In this document: positions 1 to 8,314 of the stretch, in pieces
Numbering within the stretch: the stretch's first letter is position 1
Layout of the letters: each line of letters starts with the position of its first letter
Assembly: GCA_947498705.1 (NCBI GenBank)
Contig: CANMLW010000003.1
Location: 186,001-250,000 of the forward strand
Direction: 5' to 3'
DNA length: 64,000 nucleotides
DNA from: an uncultured Aquimarina sp.
GTDB lineage: Bacteria; Bacteroidota; Bacteroidia; Flavobacteriales; Flavobacteriaceae
The notes under the pieces: model-generated
What the model saw: only the letters and a program-made list of their open reading frames with translations
Database searches by the model: none
Told to the model about the DNA's origin: nothing
Translations under genes and position numbers: made by a program

Positions 1-1
1 G

Positions 2-424
2 GAAACTTATGATAATAGTGTAGGCGAAACATTGTTCAACAGAAACCATTTTCCAAATCTTTTAGAAGGCGACGAGCCTGGTGCCGGTAACCTTTTAATA
101 TATGTTAATGGTAAAAATGTAGAACAATCTACAGTATATGAGTTTGCCATGCCAAAAAACTTTAATCTTGGTGTAAACACCAATAATGAACCCGAAATCG
201 TATGGAGTTTTACAGACCCTGAACTTTTTCATGACAAAATATCTGGTGCAGTTCGTCTTAAGAATGGGAACACATTAATCTGTGAAGGAGATTATGGTTT
301 TTGGGAAGTAACTCCAAGTAAAGAAGTTGTCTGGAAATACAAAAGTGATAAAGTTTCTTTTTGGAGAGGATATGGATATACTTTTGACTCACCAGAAATT
401 AAAAGTCTAAATTTATCAAAATAA
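2..424 (+). CDS. Arylsulfotransferase-like protein, C-terminal part (5' end outside the window)
   Basis: The frame is open to the left edge, so this is the last ~140 codons of a longer gene, stopping with TAA at 422-424. The visible part has the repeated-blade pattern of arylsulfotransferase (ASST) beta-propellers: GNLLIYVNG, then STVYEF, EIVWSF, VRLKNGNTLICEGDYG and EVVWKY. In this family the enzyme moves a sulfate group between phenolic compounds and usually works outside the cytoplasm. The catalytic histidine and the signal peptide would lie upstream and cannot be checked. A strong terminator follows 24 bases after the stop. The family call is fairly secure from the blade motifs; the reaction is known for the family and inferred here. 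Confidence 0.6.
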   Translation, partial: ETYDNSVGETLFNRNHFPNLLEGDEPGAGNLLIYVNGKNVEQSTVYEFAMPKNFNLGVNTNNEPEIVWSFTDPELFHDKISGAVRLKNGNTLICEGDYGFWEVTPSKEVVWKYKSDKVSFWRGYGYTFDSPEIKSLNLSK

Positions 425-447
425 TATCTAAATCTAACATAGCATAC

Positions 448-484
448 AAGCCTCTTTAATTTTCATAATTAAAGAGGCTTTTTT
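448..484 (+). terminator. Rho-independent terminator after the arylsulfotransferase-like gene
   Basis: Perfect 14-bp stem (448-461 with 467-480), five-base loop, followed by a T-run to 484. It closes the gene ending at 424 and separates it from the gene starting at 599. Confidence 0.85.
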
Positions 485-598
485 ATACCATCGTTTTTTA
501 CAGATTCTTAGTTAATTTTACAACTAACAACTATCACGATGCAACCATTACTATAAAAAATGTGTCTATTACCGTAGAGATGATCAAAAATTTAAATC

Positions 599-2089
599 AT
601 GTACATTAGATGTATACTACTGTTTTTCTTTTTCAGTTTAATTACCAATGCACAAACCATTTCAGGAACTGTTTTGGATAAAAAAAGTAATGCGCCTATT
701 CCATATGCAACAATTCAGTTTTCTAACAATCAGGGAATCATTACCAACGAAGAAGGACGGTTTAGCATTACATTAGAAGACAACATCTCTAAAAATGATT
801 CTATACGTATCTCCTCTATGGGGTATGAAAAAATTGCTATCTCTATGCATACTCCTATCGATAGTGTCCTGTATTTAGCTCCTAAAGCAATAGAACTTGG
901 AGGTGTTTTTGTTACGAATAAAAATTTAACAGTAGATGAAGTTATAACCAATGTAAAAGAAAGTATCTCACAAAACTATGACTTTGAGTTATCACAACAG
1001 CGATTATTTTTTAGAGAATCAGAGTTTAACACCATAAAAAAATTGAATGTTGATTTTAAAAAATCAACCATAGAAGAGCTCAACAAAAAGCTCATAGATA
1101 GTGTTGTATCTATACTTCCAAAAAAATCAGCATATTACACAGAAATTTTAGGTGAATACTCTGGTGATGCCGAAAGAAGAAAGCTTCATATTAGTAAAGC
1201 GGCAGAATTATATGACAAAAACAACGCAGTATCTATGGATGCCATGTCCAAGCGCATAGAAACTATCTTCAAAAACAATGTAAAACCAGATTCTTATCTC
1301 AAAATCAAATCGGGTTGGTTTGGCACCAAAGTACAGGTCGACTCTATCCTGGAAAGCAATGAAAATGCCGAAGGTGTAAAAGATCAGATAGAAGATCAAA
1401 AAGACAAAAAAGAATTTCAGAAATATCGTAAATCCAAGCTAAAAAGCATTGTTTCAAGTCTTTTCTATAACGAAGATGTAAAATCCAATTTTTTAAACAA
1501 ATCCAGCCGTTATACTTTTGAAATTAAGGATTATACTTATATCAATGATCAAAGCGTGTATATTGTTTCTTTTGCTCCTAAGAGAAGTGAAGATTTTAAA
1601 GGTATCATGTATATTAATACCGAAGATTTTGCAATTATAAGAGTAGATTATAACAATGTAAAACCTCTTAAGAAATTTAAGCTCTTAGGCATTCAGTATC
1701 AGGATAATTTATATCGTAATAAAGTGATTTTTACCAAAGGAGAAAACGATAAATACCATCTAAAATATCTTGAAATGTATAGAGGTGGCTTTTTTGGATT
1801 TGATCGTCCCTTAAAGGTTATAGAGAAAAACAAACATGTAAAAGGCAAGCGTAAGCAAAACGAATTATCGTTAGAGATTAATGCGGTGACCACCTATAAA
1901 AATAAATATGAAATCATTGTTTTTGATTCAAAACCATTAACCGAAGCCGATTATAAAAACAGTAAAGAAAATAAAACCATTACTCCCGAATACCTCTCTA
2001 AATACAATCCAGATTTTTGGAAAGGGTATACCATTATAGAACCTAATGCGGCTATTCGGGAATTTACAGTCGTTCCAGAATCAGAATAA
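599..2089 (+). CDS. Carboxypeptidase-like regulatory domain protein, secreted or periplasmic
   Basis: 496 residues. Residues 1-18 are a signal peptide (hydrophobic core ending in NAQ). Residues 20-95 form a carboxypeptidase-D regulatory-like beta-sandwich with the typical start TISGTVLDKKSNAPIPYATI and the GRFSI strand. This domain is common at the N-terminus of Bacteroidota outer-membrane and surface proteins. The remaining ~400 residues are a lysine-rich alpha/beta region with no motif I can assign; the length is too short for a TonB receptor barrel. The ATG at 599 is chosen because it starts the signal peptide; no strong ribosome-binding site is visible, which is normal in this phylum. The gene stands alone between a terminator and the minus-strand export locus. 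Function unknown. Confidence 0.8.
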   Translation: MYIRCILLFFFFSLITNAQTISGTVLDKKSNAPIPYATIQFSNNQGIITNEEGRFSITLEDNISKNDSIRISSMGYEKIAISMHTPIDSVLYLAPKAIELGGVFVTNKNLTVDEVITNVKESISQNYDFELSQQRLFFRESEFNTIKKLNVDFKKSTIEELNKKLIDSVVSILPKKSAYYTEILGEYSGDAERRKLHISKAAELYDKNNAVSMDAMSKRIETIFKNNVKPDSYLKIKSGWFGTKVQVDSILESNENAEGVKDQIEDQKDKKEFQKYRKSKLKSIVSSLFYNEDVKSNFLNKSSRYTFEIKDYTYINDQSVYIVSFAPKRSEDFKGIMYINTEDFAIIRVDYNNVKPLKKFKLLGIQYQDNLYRNKVIFTKGENDKYHLKYLEMYRGGFFGFDRPLKVIEKNKHVKGKRKQNELSLEINAVTTYKNKYEIIVFDSKPLTEADYKNSKENKTITPEYLSKYNPDFWKGYTIIEPNAAIREFTVVPESE

Positions 2090-2113
2090 ATCATTAATTC
2101 ATAAGATCTGGTT

Positions 2114-2290
2114 TTAAACCTTATCTGTATATGGCTCTTCTTTGATAATTCTGTAAATCGTTCTTTCTGTCACAAATAATCTTTCTGAAAGTTCTGTAAC
2201 TACTGTTTTCATTTGTTTATGATGATTCTCACAAACATACTCTTGAACAAACTTTCTTCTTTTTTCTAATAATTTATGGTTTTTTCTCAT
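2114..2290 (-). CDS. Small helix-turn-helix protein, 58 residues
   Basis: A short ORF reading ATG at 2290 to TAA at 2114. The sequence has a basic helical start (MRKNHKLLEKRRKFVQEYV) and then a helix-turn-helix pattern near residues 28-50: VVTELSERLFVTERTIYRII. It lies 44 bases after another small HTH gene, on the same strand and downstream of the second ABC ATPase, so it may be the last gene of the export locus. The hydrophobic spacing and the TERTIYRII recognition helix argue for a real DNA-binding protein. No family can be named. Its role, perhaps local regulation, is inference. Confidence 0.55.
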   Translation of the reverse strand: MRKNHKLLEKRRKFVQEYVCENHHKQMKTVVTELSERLFVTERTIYRIIKEEPYTDKV

Positions 2291-2334
2291 TTTTTAAAAT
2301 GTATTGATATACGATTTTAATCAAACAACACTAA

Positions 2335-2583
2335 TTATTTACATTCATTATTTAAATAAAATCCAAAGTAGTATCCTACTTCTTTTTCGTAAACATAACT
2401 TTGAATTGAAAAATCGTATATAATAGGCGCATTTAATAATTTCATGGTTTTAATGGTTCTATAAATTGTATTCTTCGAGACCTCTAAGCGAAGTGCTAAA
2501 ACCTCTGGAGGTCCTGTTGCCTTGATTCGAATCAGTTGGTCAATCTTTTTCATTATTTCAACAGTTTTACTCACTATTTCCAT
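2335..2583 (-). CDS. Small winged-helix/HTH DNA-binding protein
   Basis: About 82 residues from the ATG at 2583; a TTG two codons upstream and a second ATG at 2553 (MKKIDQLIRI) are alternative starts, and the last gives the cleanest domain start. The pattern KIDQLIRIKATGPPEVLALR followed by LEVSKNTIYRTIKTMKLL is a classic HTH_11/DeoR-like helix-turn-helix, and the tail YDFSIQSYVYEKE would form the wing strands. It lies 45 bases downstream of the second ABC ATPase gene on the same strand, with a second small HTH gene right after it. Such stand-alone HTH proteins are common in flavobacteria and poorly characterised. Regulation of the export locus is a guess from position. Confidence 0.65.
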   Translation of the reverse strand: MEIVSKTVEIMKKIDQLIRIKATGPPEVLALRLEVSKNTIYRTIKTMKLLNAPIIYDFSIQSYVYEKEVGYYFGFYLNNECK

Positions 2584-2628
2584 ATACAATTTATAATTAG
2601 ATAGATTATTCTGTTTACAATATTGTGA

Positions 2629-3291
2629 TCATACAACGCTACCATCTAATAGGTTGATAACTCGAGAACCATACTTCATATTTTTTTCAGAATGGGTTAC
2701 TTGTATAATGGTTACTCCTTCTTTATTAAGTTGGGTAAAGGTTTCCATAATTTCTTCTCCCTGTTTAGAGTTGAGGTTTCCTGTAGGTTCATCTGCAAGG
2801 ATCAACTTAGGACTTGCAATAAGAGCTCTGGCAATGCCTACCAATTGTTGTTGTCCACCACTTAACTGAGAAGGAAAAAGGTCTTTTTTGCCTACAATAT
2901 TAAACCGATCTAACATATCCCCTACTAGGGATTTTCTTTCAGAAGCTCCAAACTTTTTATAAAGCAAAGGCATTTCTAAATTTTCTTTTACGGTTAATTC
3001 ATCAATCAAATGATAGGATTGAAAAACAAACCCAATGTATTGTTTGTAAAGGTTGGCTCGATGTTTTTCTTTAAGGGTGTGGACAGAATCTTCTAAAAAT
3101 GAATATTCTCCTTCATTAAAATTATCCAGCATACCAATCACATTAAGTAAAGTAGATTTTCCTGATCCCGAAGGCCCCATAATAGAGATAAAATCCCCTT
3201 CATTTACCCAGAAATTTATATCTTTTAATAAGAAAATTTTCTGACCTCCCGACTGTACCCATTTTGATACATTTTTTAATTGCAATAGCAT
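2629..3291 (-). CDS. ABC transporter ATPase, LolD/MacB type, diverged second copy
   Basis: 220 residues. Walker A is GPSGSGKST (39-47), the signature is LSGGQQQ (143-149), Walker B is LILADEP and the switch histidine lies in VTHSE. These are the marks of the LolD/FtsE/MacB subfamily that powers FtsX-type permeases at the inner membrane. Two positions differ from the other ATPase of this locus and from the usual family sequence: the D-loop reads GNLNSK instead of GNLDSK, and the signature continues QLVGIARA instead of QRVAIARA. The gene lies 53 bases after the ninth permease. It could serve a subset of the permeases, or be a degenerating copy; the core ATP-binding motifs are all present. Confidence 0.9.
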   Translation of the reverse strand: MLLQLKNVSKWVQSGGQKIFLLKDINFWVNEGDFISIMGPSGSGKSTLLNVIGMLDNFNEGEYSFLEDSVHTLKEKHRANLYKQYIGFVFQSYHLIDELTVKENLEMPLLYKKFGASERKSLVGDMLDRFNIVGKKDLFPSQLSGGQQQLVGIARALIASPKLILADEPTGNLNSKQGEEIMETFTQLNKEGVTIIQVTHSEKNMKYGSRVINLLDGSVV

Positions 3292-3344
3292 ATTCTTTTG
3301 TTTTTATAATATTTTAATTTCTTTTTATTTTAAATCTAATTCGT

Positions 3345-5852
3345 TTATTCTGTTCTTAATTTTTTTGCAGGATTAGAGGTCGCCACTTTGACCGTCTGTA
3401 AACTTACTGTTAACAAGGTAATAGCGATAGCACTAATTGCAGCAATAATAAATACCCAAATGTCTATAGAAGCTCTATATGCAAAATTTTGAAGCCACCA
3501 GTCTACCAAAAGATAGGCCATGCAAGAGGCTAGCACCACCGCTATGACTACGAGTCTGGTAAATTCTGACGAAAACAAAATAGCTAATTGAGAAACCTTT
3601 GCTCCCAAAACTTTTCTAATACTTAACTCTTTTGTACGCTGTTCTGCCGTAAAAGCCGCTAACCCAAATAGGCCCAAACATGCGATGATTAATGCCATAA
3701 GTGTAAACACATTAAGAATTGTAGCCATTCTTTTTTCTGAAATAAACGTATTTTCGAAATCCTGATCCATAAAACTGTACTCAAACGGTACAGCAGGATC
3801 TATTGCTGCAATATCTTGTTTAACTCTATCTATTACACCCTGAAGATCATCTGGATTTTTCACCAGCATTGAATTAAGTCTCATCGAGTAGTAGGACAAT
3901 CCCGCACCATAATCCCATACCTTATCATTTTGATGATGGATAATCACCAACGGGGCAATTTTTTGATGTAAGCTATTTATATTAAAGTCCTTAACGACAC
4001 CCAACACTTCAAATTGATCTTCACTTCCAGAAGCGATAGCTAATATTTTACCTATAGGAGAATCTGTTTTATAGGTGGTTTTGTCTCCCCATCCTAATAT
4101 CTTTACAGCTTCTTCATTAAGAATAACTTTGTATTTATCATTGGATCTGGATGCATCAAAGTTCCTACCTGCAAGAAACTCAACTCCCAATAAGTCCAGA
4201 TAATCTTCTTCTGTTCTTAGATTTCTAAGCTGTACTACATCATCTTTATCCCCAATTGTTTTATATCTATCTCCCGACCAGACATTGGGAGGAAGCCCAA
4301 AGGACTTTCCTACTGCCGAGAATGCCGGATTAGACAAAAGCTTGGCTTTAAGAGTTTCTGTATCAAAGCCGATTTGTTCTATGTTATGAATTTGCAAAAT
4401 GTTATCTTTTTTAAATCCAACATCTAGAGACGAGGTATACCCTAATTGTTTTTGAACAAACAAGGTACAGATCACCAAAGCAATAGATATGGTAAATTGA
4501 AATACCACTAATCCATTTCGAATTCCTTTTCCTTTAAATCTTTCTCCCACCTTTCCTTTAAGGGTTTCTATGGGTTGAAACATAGAAAGATAAAAAGCTG
4601 GATAGCTACCTGAAATTAAACCAAGCATTACGACAAACATCAATATTATTCCCCAAAACGAAGGATTCGAAAAATGAGGTATCAATTCGATATTAACATC
4701 TGCAATCGTATTAAATGCTTTTAAGGAAAATTGTACTAACAAGATAGCAAGCACAGTGCCTATCAATACAAAAAGTGTTGATTCGAGAATGAACTGTTTA
4801 ATCAATGATTTTCGTTTTGTTCCTAACACTTTTCTTACTCCAATTTCTTTGGCTCTTTTAGAAGATCTTGCCGTAGAGAGATTCATAAAATTGATACAAG
4901 ATAATATCAAAACCAACATACCAATTGCTCCAAATATTTTTACAAAAATTGGGTTTCCTGTTGGGCCAAAGGAATGCATGGTAGGCTCGCCAGATTTATA
5001 TACTTCGCTAAGTGGTTGTAGACGCAGTTCCCAAGGATTTCCAGCAGTGAATTCTTCAAAAGTCTGATTAAAAATACGTTCTGTAGTAGGAGGTGCCCAT
5101 TTTGGGGGTATTTCCTGAATCTTGGCAGTTAATTCCTCTATATCTGTTCCTTCTTTTACCAACCCATAGGTCGAGAACGCAGTCCATATCCATTTCCATC
5201 CATGGGCTTCCATTCGCTCTGAAAAACTCTTTAAAGAAATCAATACTTCGAATTGAATATGAGATTTATAGGGTATATCTGCCAGCACACCTTTTATGGT
5301 ATAGGTTTTCCAGGAACCATCATAATCTCGCACTTCTACCGTTCTTCCAATCGGGTCTTGGTCTCCAAAATAGCGCGTGGCAGTTTTGGCCGTGACTACC
5401 ATGCTATAAGGTTCTGCAAAGACCGTTTTAGGATTTCCTTTCAAAAATTCGAAAGAAAAGACATCAAAAAAGTTCTCTTCTGCTGCAAAATACTGTTCTT
5501 CTTTATATAAATTCGTTTGATCTTCATTCTCGGTTTTAACGATTTGAGTACCGCTATTAAGAATCCTCGTAACTTCTTCAAATTCTGGAGCATCCTCTCG
5601 CAATGCTACGGCTACATTAGGTCCTGTTGTCGAAGAAACTCCTTTCCAATCCTCCCAGATATTAGGTTGGTTTACTCTGTAGATACGATCTGCTTTATCA
5701 TGAAATGTATCATATGTAACTTCGCTATGAATGTATAGTCCGATAATAAAACAAGTAGCAATCCCTATACTCAAACCCAAAATGTTAAGAATGGTAAATT
5801 GTTTTTGCCGAATTGCATTTCTCCATGCAATCATGATATAGTGTTTAAACAT
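3345..5852 (-). CDS. FtsX/MacB-type ABC permease P9 (last of nine)
   Basis: 835 residues, the longest of the array because the first periplasmic domain is extended (a W/P-rich segment around residues 245-275). It has the duplicated design of the array: one N-terminal membrane helix, periplasmic domain, three helices, a fifth helix, second periplasmic domain, three helices. The start MFKHYIMIAWRNAIRQK and the periplasmic entry motif YDTFHDKADRIYRV are conserved. Both cytoplasmic coupling motifs are intact: RAKEIGVRKVLGTKRKS in the first half and QRTKELSIRKVLGAKVS in the second. It ends NPAKKLRTE. It lies 24 bases after P8 and 53 before the second ATPase, the closest candidate partner. Confidence 0.9.
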   Translation of the reverse strand: MFKHYIMIAWRNAIRQKQFTILNILGLSIGIATCFIIGLYIHSEVTYDTFHDKADRIYRVNQPNIWEDWKGVSSTTGPNVAVALREDAPEFEEVTRILNSGTQIVKTENEDQTNLYKEEQYFAAEENFFDVFSFEFLKGNPKTVFAEPYSMVVTAKTATRYFGDQDPIGRTVEVRDYDGSWKTYTIKGVLADIPYKSHIQFEVLISLKSFSERMEAHGWKWIWTAFSTYGLVKEGTDIEELTAKIQEIPPKWAPPTTERIFNQTFEEFTAGNPWELRLQPLSEVYKSGEPTMHSFGPTGNPIFVKIFGAIGMLVLILSCINFMNLSTARSSKRAKEIGVRKVLGTKRKSLIKQFILESTLFVLIGTVLAILLVQFSLKAFNTIADVNIELIPHFSNPSFWGIILMFVVMLGLISGSYPAFYLSMFQPIETLKGKVGERFKGKGIRNGLVVFQFTISIALVICTLFVQKQLGYTSSLDVGFKKDNILQIHNIEQIGFDTETLKAKLLSNPAFSAVGKSFGLPPNVWSGDRYKTIGDKDDVVQLRNLRTEEDYLDLLGVEFLAGRNFDASRSNDKYKVILNEEAVKILGWGDKTTYKTDSPIGKILAIASGSEDQFEVLGVVKDFNINSLHQKIAPLVIIHHQNDKVWDYGAGLSYYSMRLNSMLVKNPDDLQGVIDRVKQDIAAIDPAVPFEYSFMDQDFENTFISEKRMATILNVFTLMALIIACLGLFGLAAFTAEQRTKELSIRKVLGAKVSQLAILFSSEFTRLVVIAVVLASCMAYLLVDWWLQNFAYRASIDIWVFIIAAISAIAITLLTVSLQTVKVATSNPAKKLRTE

Positions 5853-5876
5853 GGTTTCTTTTTTTTATTAGTTATT

Positions 5877-8264
5877 TTATTCTACCCGAAGGCTTTTTAT
5901 AGGGTTTACCATTGCCGATTTAAAGGATTGTATCCCTACCGTTATACCTACAATCAAAAGCGCCAGTAAGCCTCCTAAAACCATCATCCACCATCTAATA
6001 TCAATTCTATAAGCAAAAGTTTGTAGCCAATTGTTCATCAACCACCATGCTACGGGTATCGCAATACAACCCGCAATGATGACTAAGGCAATAAACTCTT
6101 TTGATAACAACAATAAGATTCTGGTGATACTAGCTCCTAATACTTTACGAACTCCAATTTCTTTAACTCGTTTTTTTGCTATTAGTGAAATAAGGCCAAA
6201 CATTCCCAGACAAGAAATCAATATGGTAAAGAATGCAACAAAATTTACAGTTTTTAAAATACCTCTTAACAAATCATACTGGGCATTAGTTTTGTGTGAT
6301 AACATTTCATATTCGAACGTTCTTTTTGATGGTATTTGTGCAAAATCATTTTCTAACTGCTTAAGAACTTGTTGTTCTTTTCCTTTTACAATCTTAAGCA
6401 TCAAATAATTGTTATTTTTTAGTTGTTGTTTTCCTTTATAGAAATGTGCCAGGGGCTCTATATTGTTTTGCATTCCTTGATAATGAAAGTCTTTGGTTAC
6501 TCCTACTACCTCAAAACCATCTGAGGTTTCACCCTTATTCACTAATCTCTTATTTTCAAGATCTGTCCAACCAAGTGCTTTCATTGCCTTCGCATTAATA
6601 ATGATCGTGCCTATATCAGTATCGCTCTGATTTTCTTTAAAATGGCGTCCTGATAGTAAAGGAATGCCTAATGTTTTAAAATAATTGGCATCTGTACGTC
6701 CATAGCGAATACGAATTTCTTTACCCGATTCTGGGTCCATAAAATTGGTATAACTCCTGTAATAGGCCGAAGGAACAATTTGTGTAGTAGAAAAATCCTG
6801 AACAAATGGATTTGATTTTAGTTTATCCAAAATTTCAGAAAATTTGGACTCTGCAGACTCTTTATCTGTATACTCCAAATCAATTCGTGCAATACTTATA
6901 TTTTCCTGCTCATACCCCAAAGGAGCATTTTTCATAAAACTAATCTGATAGTTTAATATGATGGCAGTACATATGAATAAAATGGCTAGAGAGAACTGTA
7001 CAACAATAAATACATTTCTGAAAAAAAGATTTTTCCTTACTCCGTTTATTTTTCCTTTTAGTGCAATCGCGATAGGCAAAGAGATAAAACGAAGTGTTGG
7101 TAACGCTCCTACAATAAGAGTTATGAATATCCCCAGGCCTAAAAAATATAAAATCACAGGGTAATCATTTGGTATCTCGATAGCTATTTCACCAAAGTTT
7201 CCTCCAAATATTTCATTAATTTCTGGTAACAGCACCCAAGCAAATAAAAATGAAGCCACCACAAGAGAAATTAGAACTAGTAACCCATTTTCTAGACAAA
7301 ACTGAAATACAATACTCTTTTTATGATCACCTAAAATCTTCTTTACTGCCAACTGTCTTGTTCTGCCATACATAACAGAAGTGTTCAAATTAATGAGGTT
7401 CACCAAAACGATTAGTAATACAAAAATGATGGTTGCAATCGCACCTTTAATTATAATTCCTGCAATCGGAATGTTATCAACTCTCACCTCTGTATATGGA
7501 ACTACTTTGATTGCTTTTATATGAGAAGGTTCTGCATAATTTTGACGAACGAGATCTAATACCTGGTTTTCAAATTTTTGTACATCAGCATTTGCATTAA
7601 GACGTATCATATTGTAAGTAAATGAGTTACTCCAACCTGTATGTTCTTTAAAATTTTGATAGTCTTCTACTAACTGGGTAGATAATAGTACCCCTAAACG
7701 CAAAGAAGCATAAGAACTAATAGGCTCTAAAACACCGGCAACTTTGACACTAAGTGTGTCATTTAATACTAATTTTTTACCTACCGGATTTATTTCTCCA
7801 AAAAACTTTTTACTTACTTTATCGGTAAGCACCACATCGTATTTATTCTTTAGCGCAGTACGATCATCTCCATATTTTAGCGGAAGTGTAAATACCTCAA
7901 AAAAGTCGGCATCTACATAAGATGTTCTTCTTTCTTGTAACTCTATATCTTGATAAGATAATAAAGGTAAATCCCAGTCAAAAAAATGAGTACCTGCCAC
8001 TACATCAGGACACGAATTTTTTATCTTCTCTAACAATGGGTAGGTCGTTTGATTATAATCATGACCCGAAGTGGTAAAGGTTTTTAAGTAGTATACGTTT
8101 TCCTCTTCTTCTATAAAACCATCTGCATTATAGTATACATGCACTACAAAAACCAACGTCATGATACTGGCAAGTCCTAGAGTTAATCCAAATAGGTTTA
8201 CCAATGATAACATCTTATTTTTAAGCAAATTTCTATAGGCAATCTTAAGATAATGTTTAAACAT
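5877..8264 (-). CDS. FtsX/MacB-type ABC permease P8, diverged first half
   Basis: 795 residues with the same eight-helix duplicated layout as its neighbours. It is the most diverged member. The entry motif YD-FH-DRIYRV of the others is replaced by GFIEEEENVYYL. The first coupling motif, RAKE(V/I)G(V/I)RK in the other eight, reads GRTRQLAVKKILGDHKKS. The second coupling motif KRVKEIGVRKVLGASITRI is normal, and the protein ends NPIKSLRVE. The frame is open throughout, so it is not an obvious pseudogene. The first half may contact the ATPase differently or not at all; that is inference. The gap to P9 is only 24 bases. Confidence 0.9.
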   Translation of the reverse strand: MFKHYLKIAYRNLLKNKMLSLVNLFGLTLGLASIMTLVFVVHVYYNADGFIEEEENVYYLKTFTTSGHDYNQTTYPLLEKIKNSCPDVVAGTHFFDWDLPLLSYQDIELQERRTSYVDADFFEVFTLPLKYGDDRTALKNKYDVVLTDKVSKKFFGEINPVGKKLVLNDTLSVKVAGVLEPISSYASLRLGVLLSTQLVEDYQNFKEHTGWSNSFTYNMIRLNANADVQKFENQVLDLVRQNYAEPSHIKAIKVVPYTEVRVDNIPIAGIIIKGAIATIIFVLLIVLVNLINLNTSVMYGRTRQLAVKKILGDHKKSIVFQFCLENGLLVLISLVVASFLFAWVLLPEINEIFGGNFGEIAIEIPNDYPVILYFLGLGIFITLIVGALPTLRFISLPIAIALKGKINGVRKNLFFRNVFIVVQFSLAILFICTAIILNYQISFMKNAPLGYEQENISIARIDLEYTDKESAESKFSEILDKLKSNPFVQDFSTTQIVPSAYYRSYTNFMDPESGKEIRIRYGRTDANYFKTLGIPLLSGRHFKENQSDTDIGTIIINAKAMKALGWTDLENKRLVNKGETSDGFEVVGVTKDFHYQGMQNNIEPLAHFYKGKQQLKNNNYLMLKIVKGKEQQVLKQLENDFAQIPSKRTFEYEMLSHKTNAQYDLLRGILKTVNFVAFFTILISCLGMFGLISLIAKKRVKEIGVRKVLGASITRILLLLSKEFIALVIIAGCIAIPVAWWLMNNWLQTFAYRIDIRWWMMVLGGLLALLIVGITVGIQSFKSAMVNPIKSLRVE

Positions 8265-8281
8265 TGTTGTCGTTTTTTAAT

Positions 8282-8298
8282 ACTGAAACAAGTTCAGT
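8282..8298. repeat. Junction hairpin P7/P8 (covarying with two others)
   Basis: Stem ACTGAA/TTCAGT around the loop ACAAG, between the P8 start and the P7 stop. The hairpins at 20582-20596 and 23064-23080 have the same place and loop type but a C-G pair where this one has T-A, so the pairing is kept while the bases change. Confidence 0.6.
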
Positions 8299-8314
8299 GG
8301 TGATTGATGATGAT

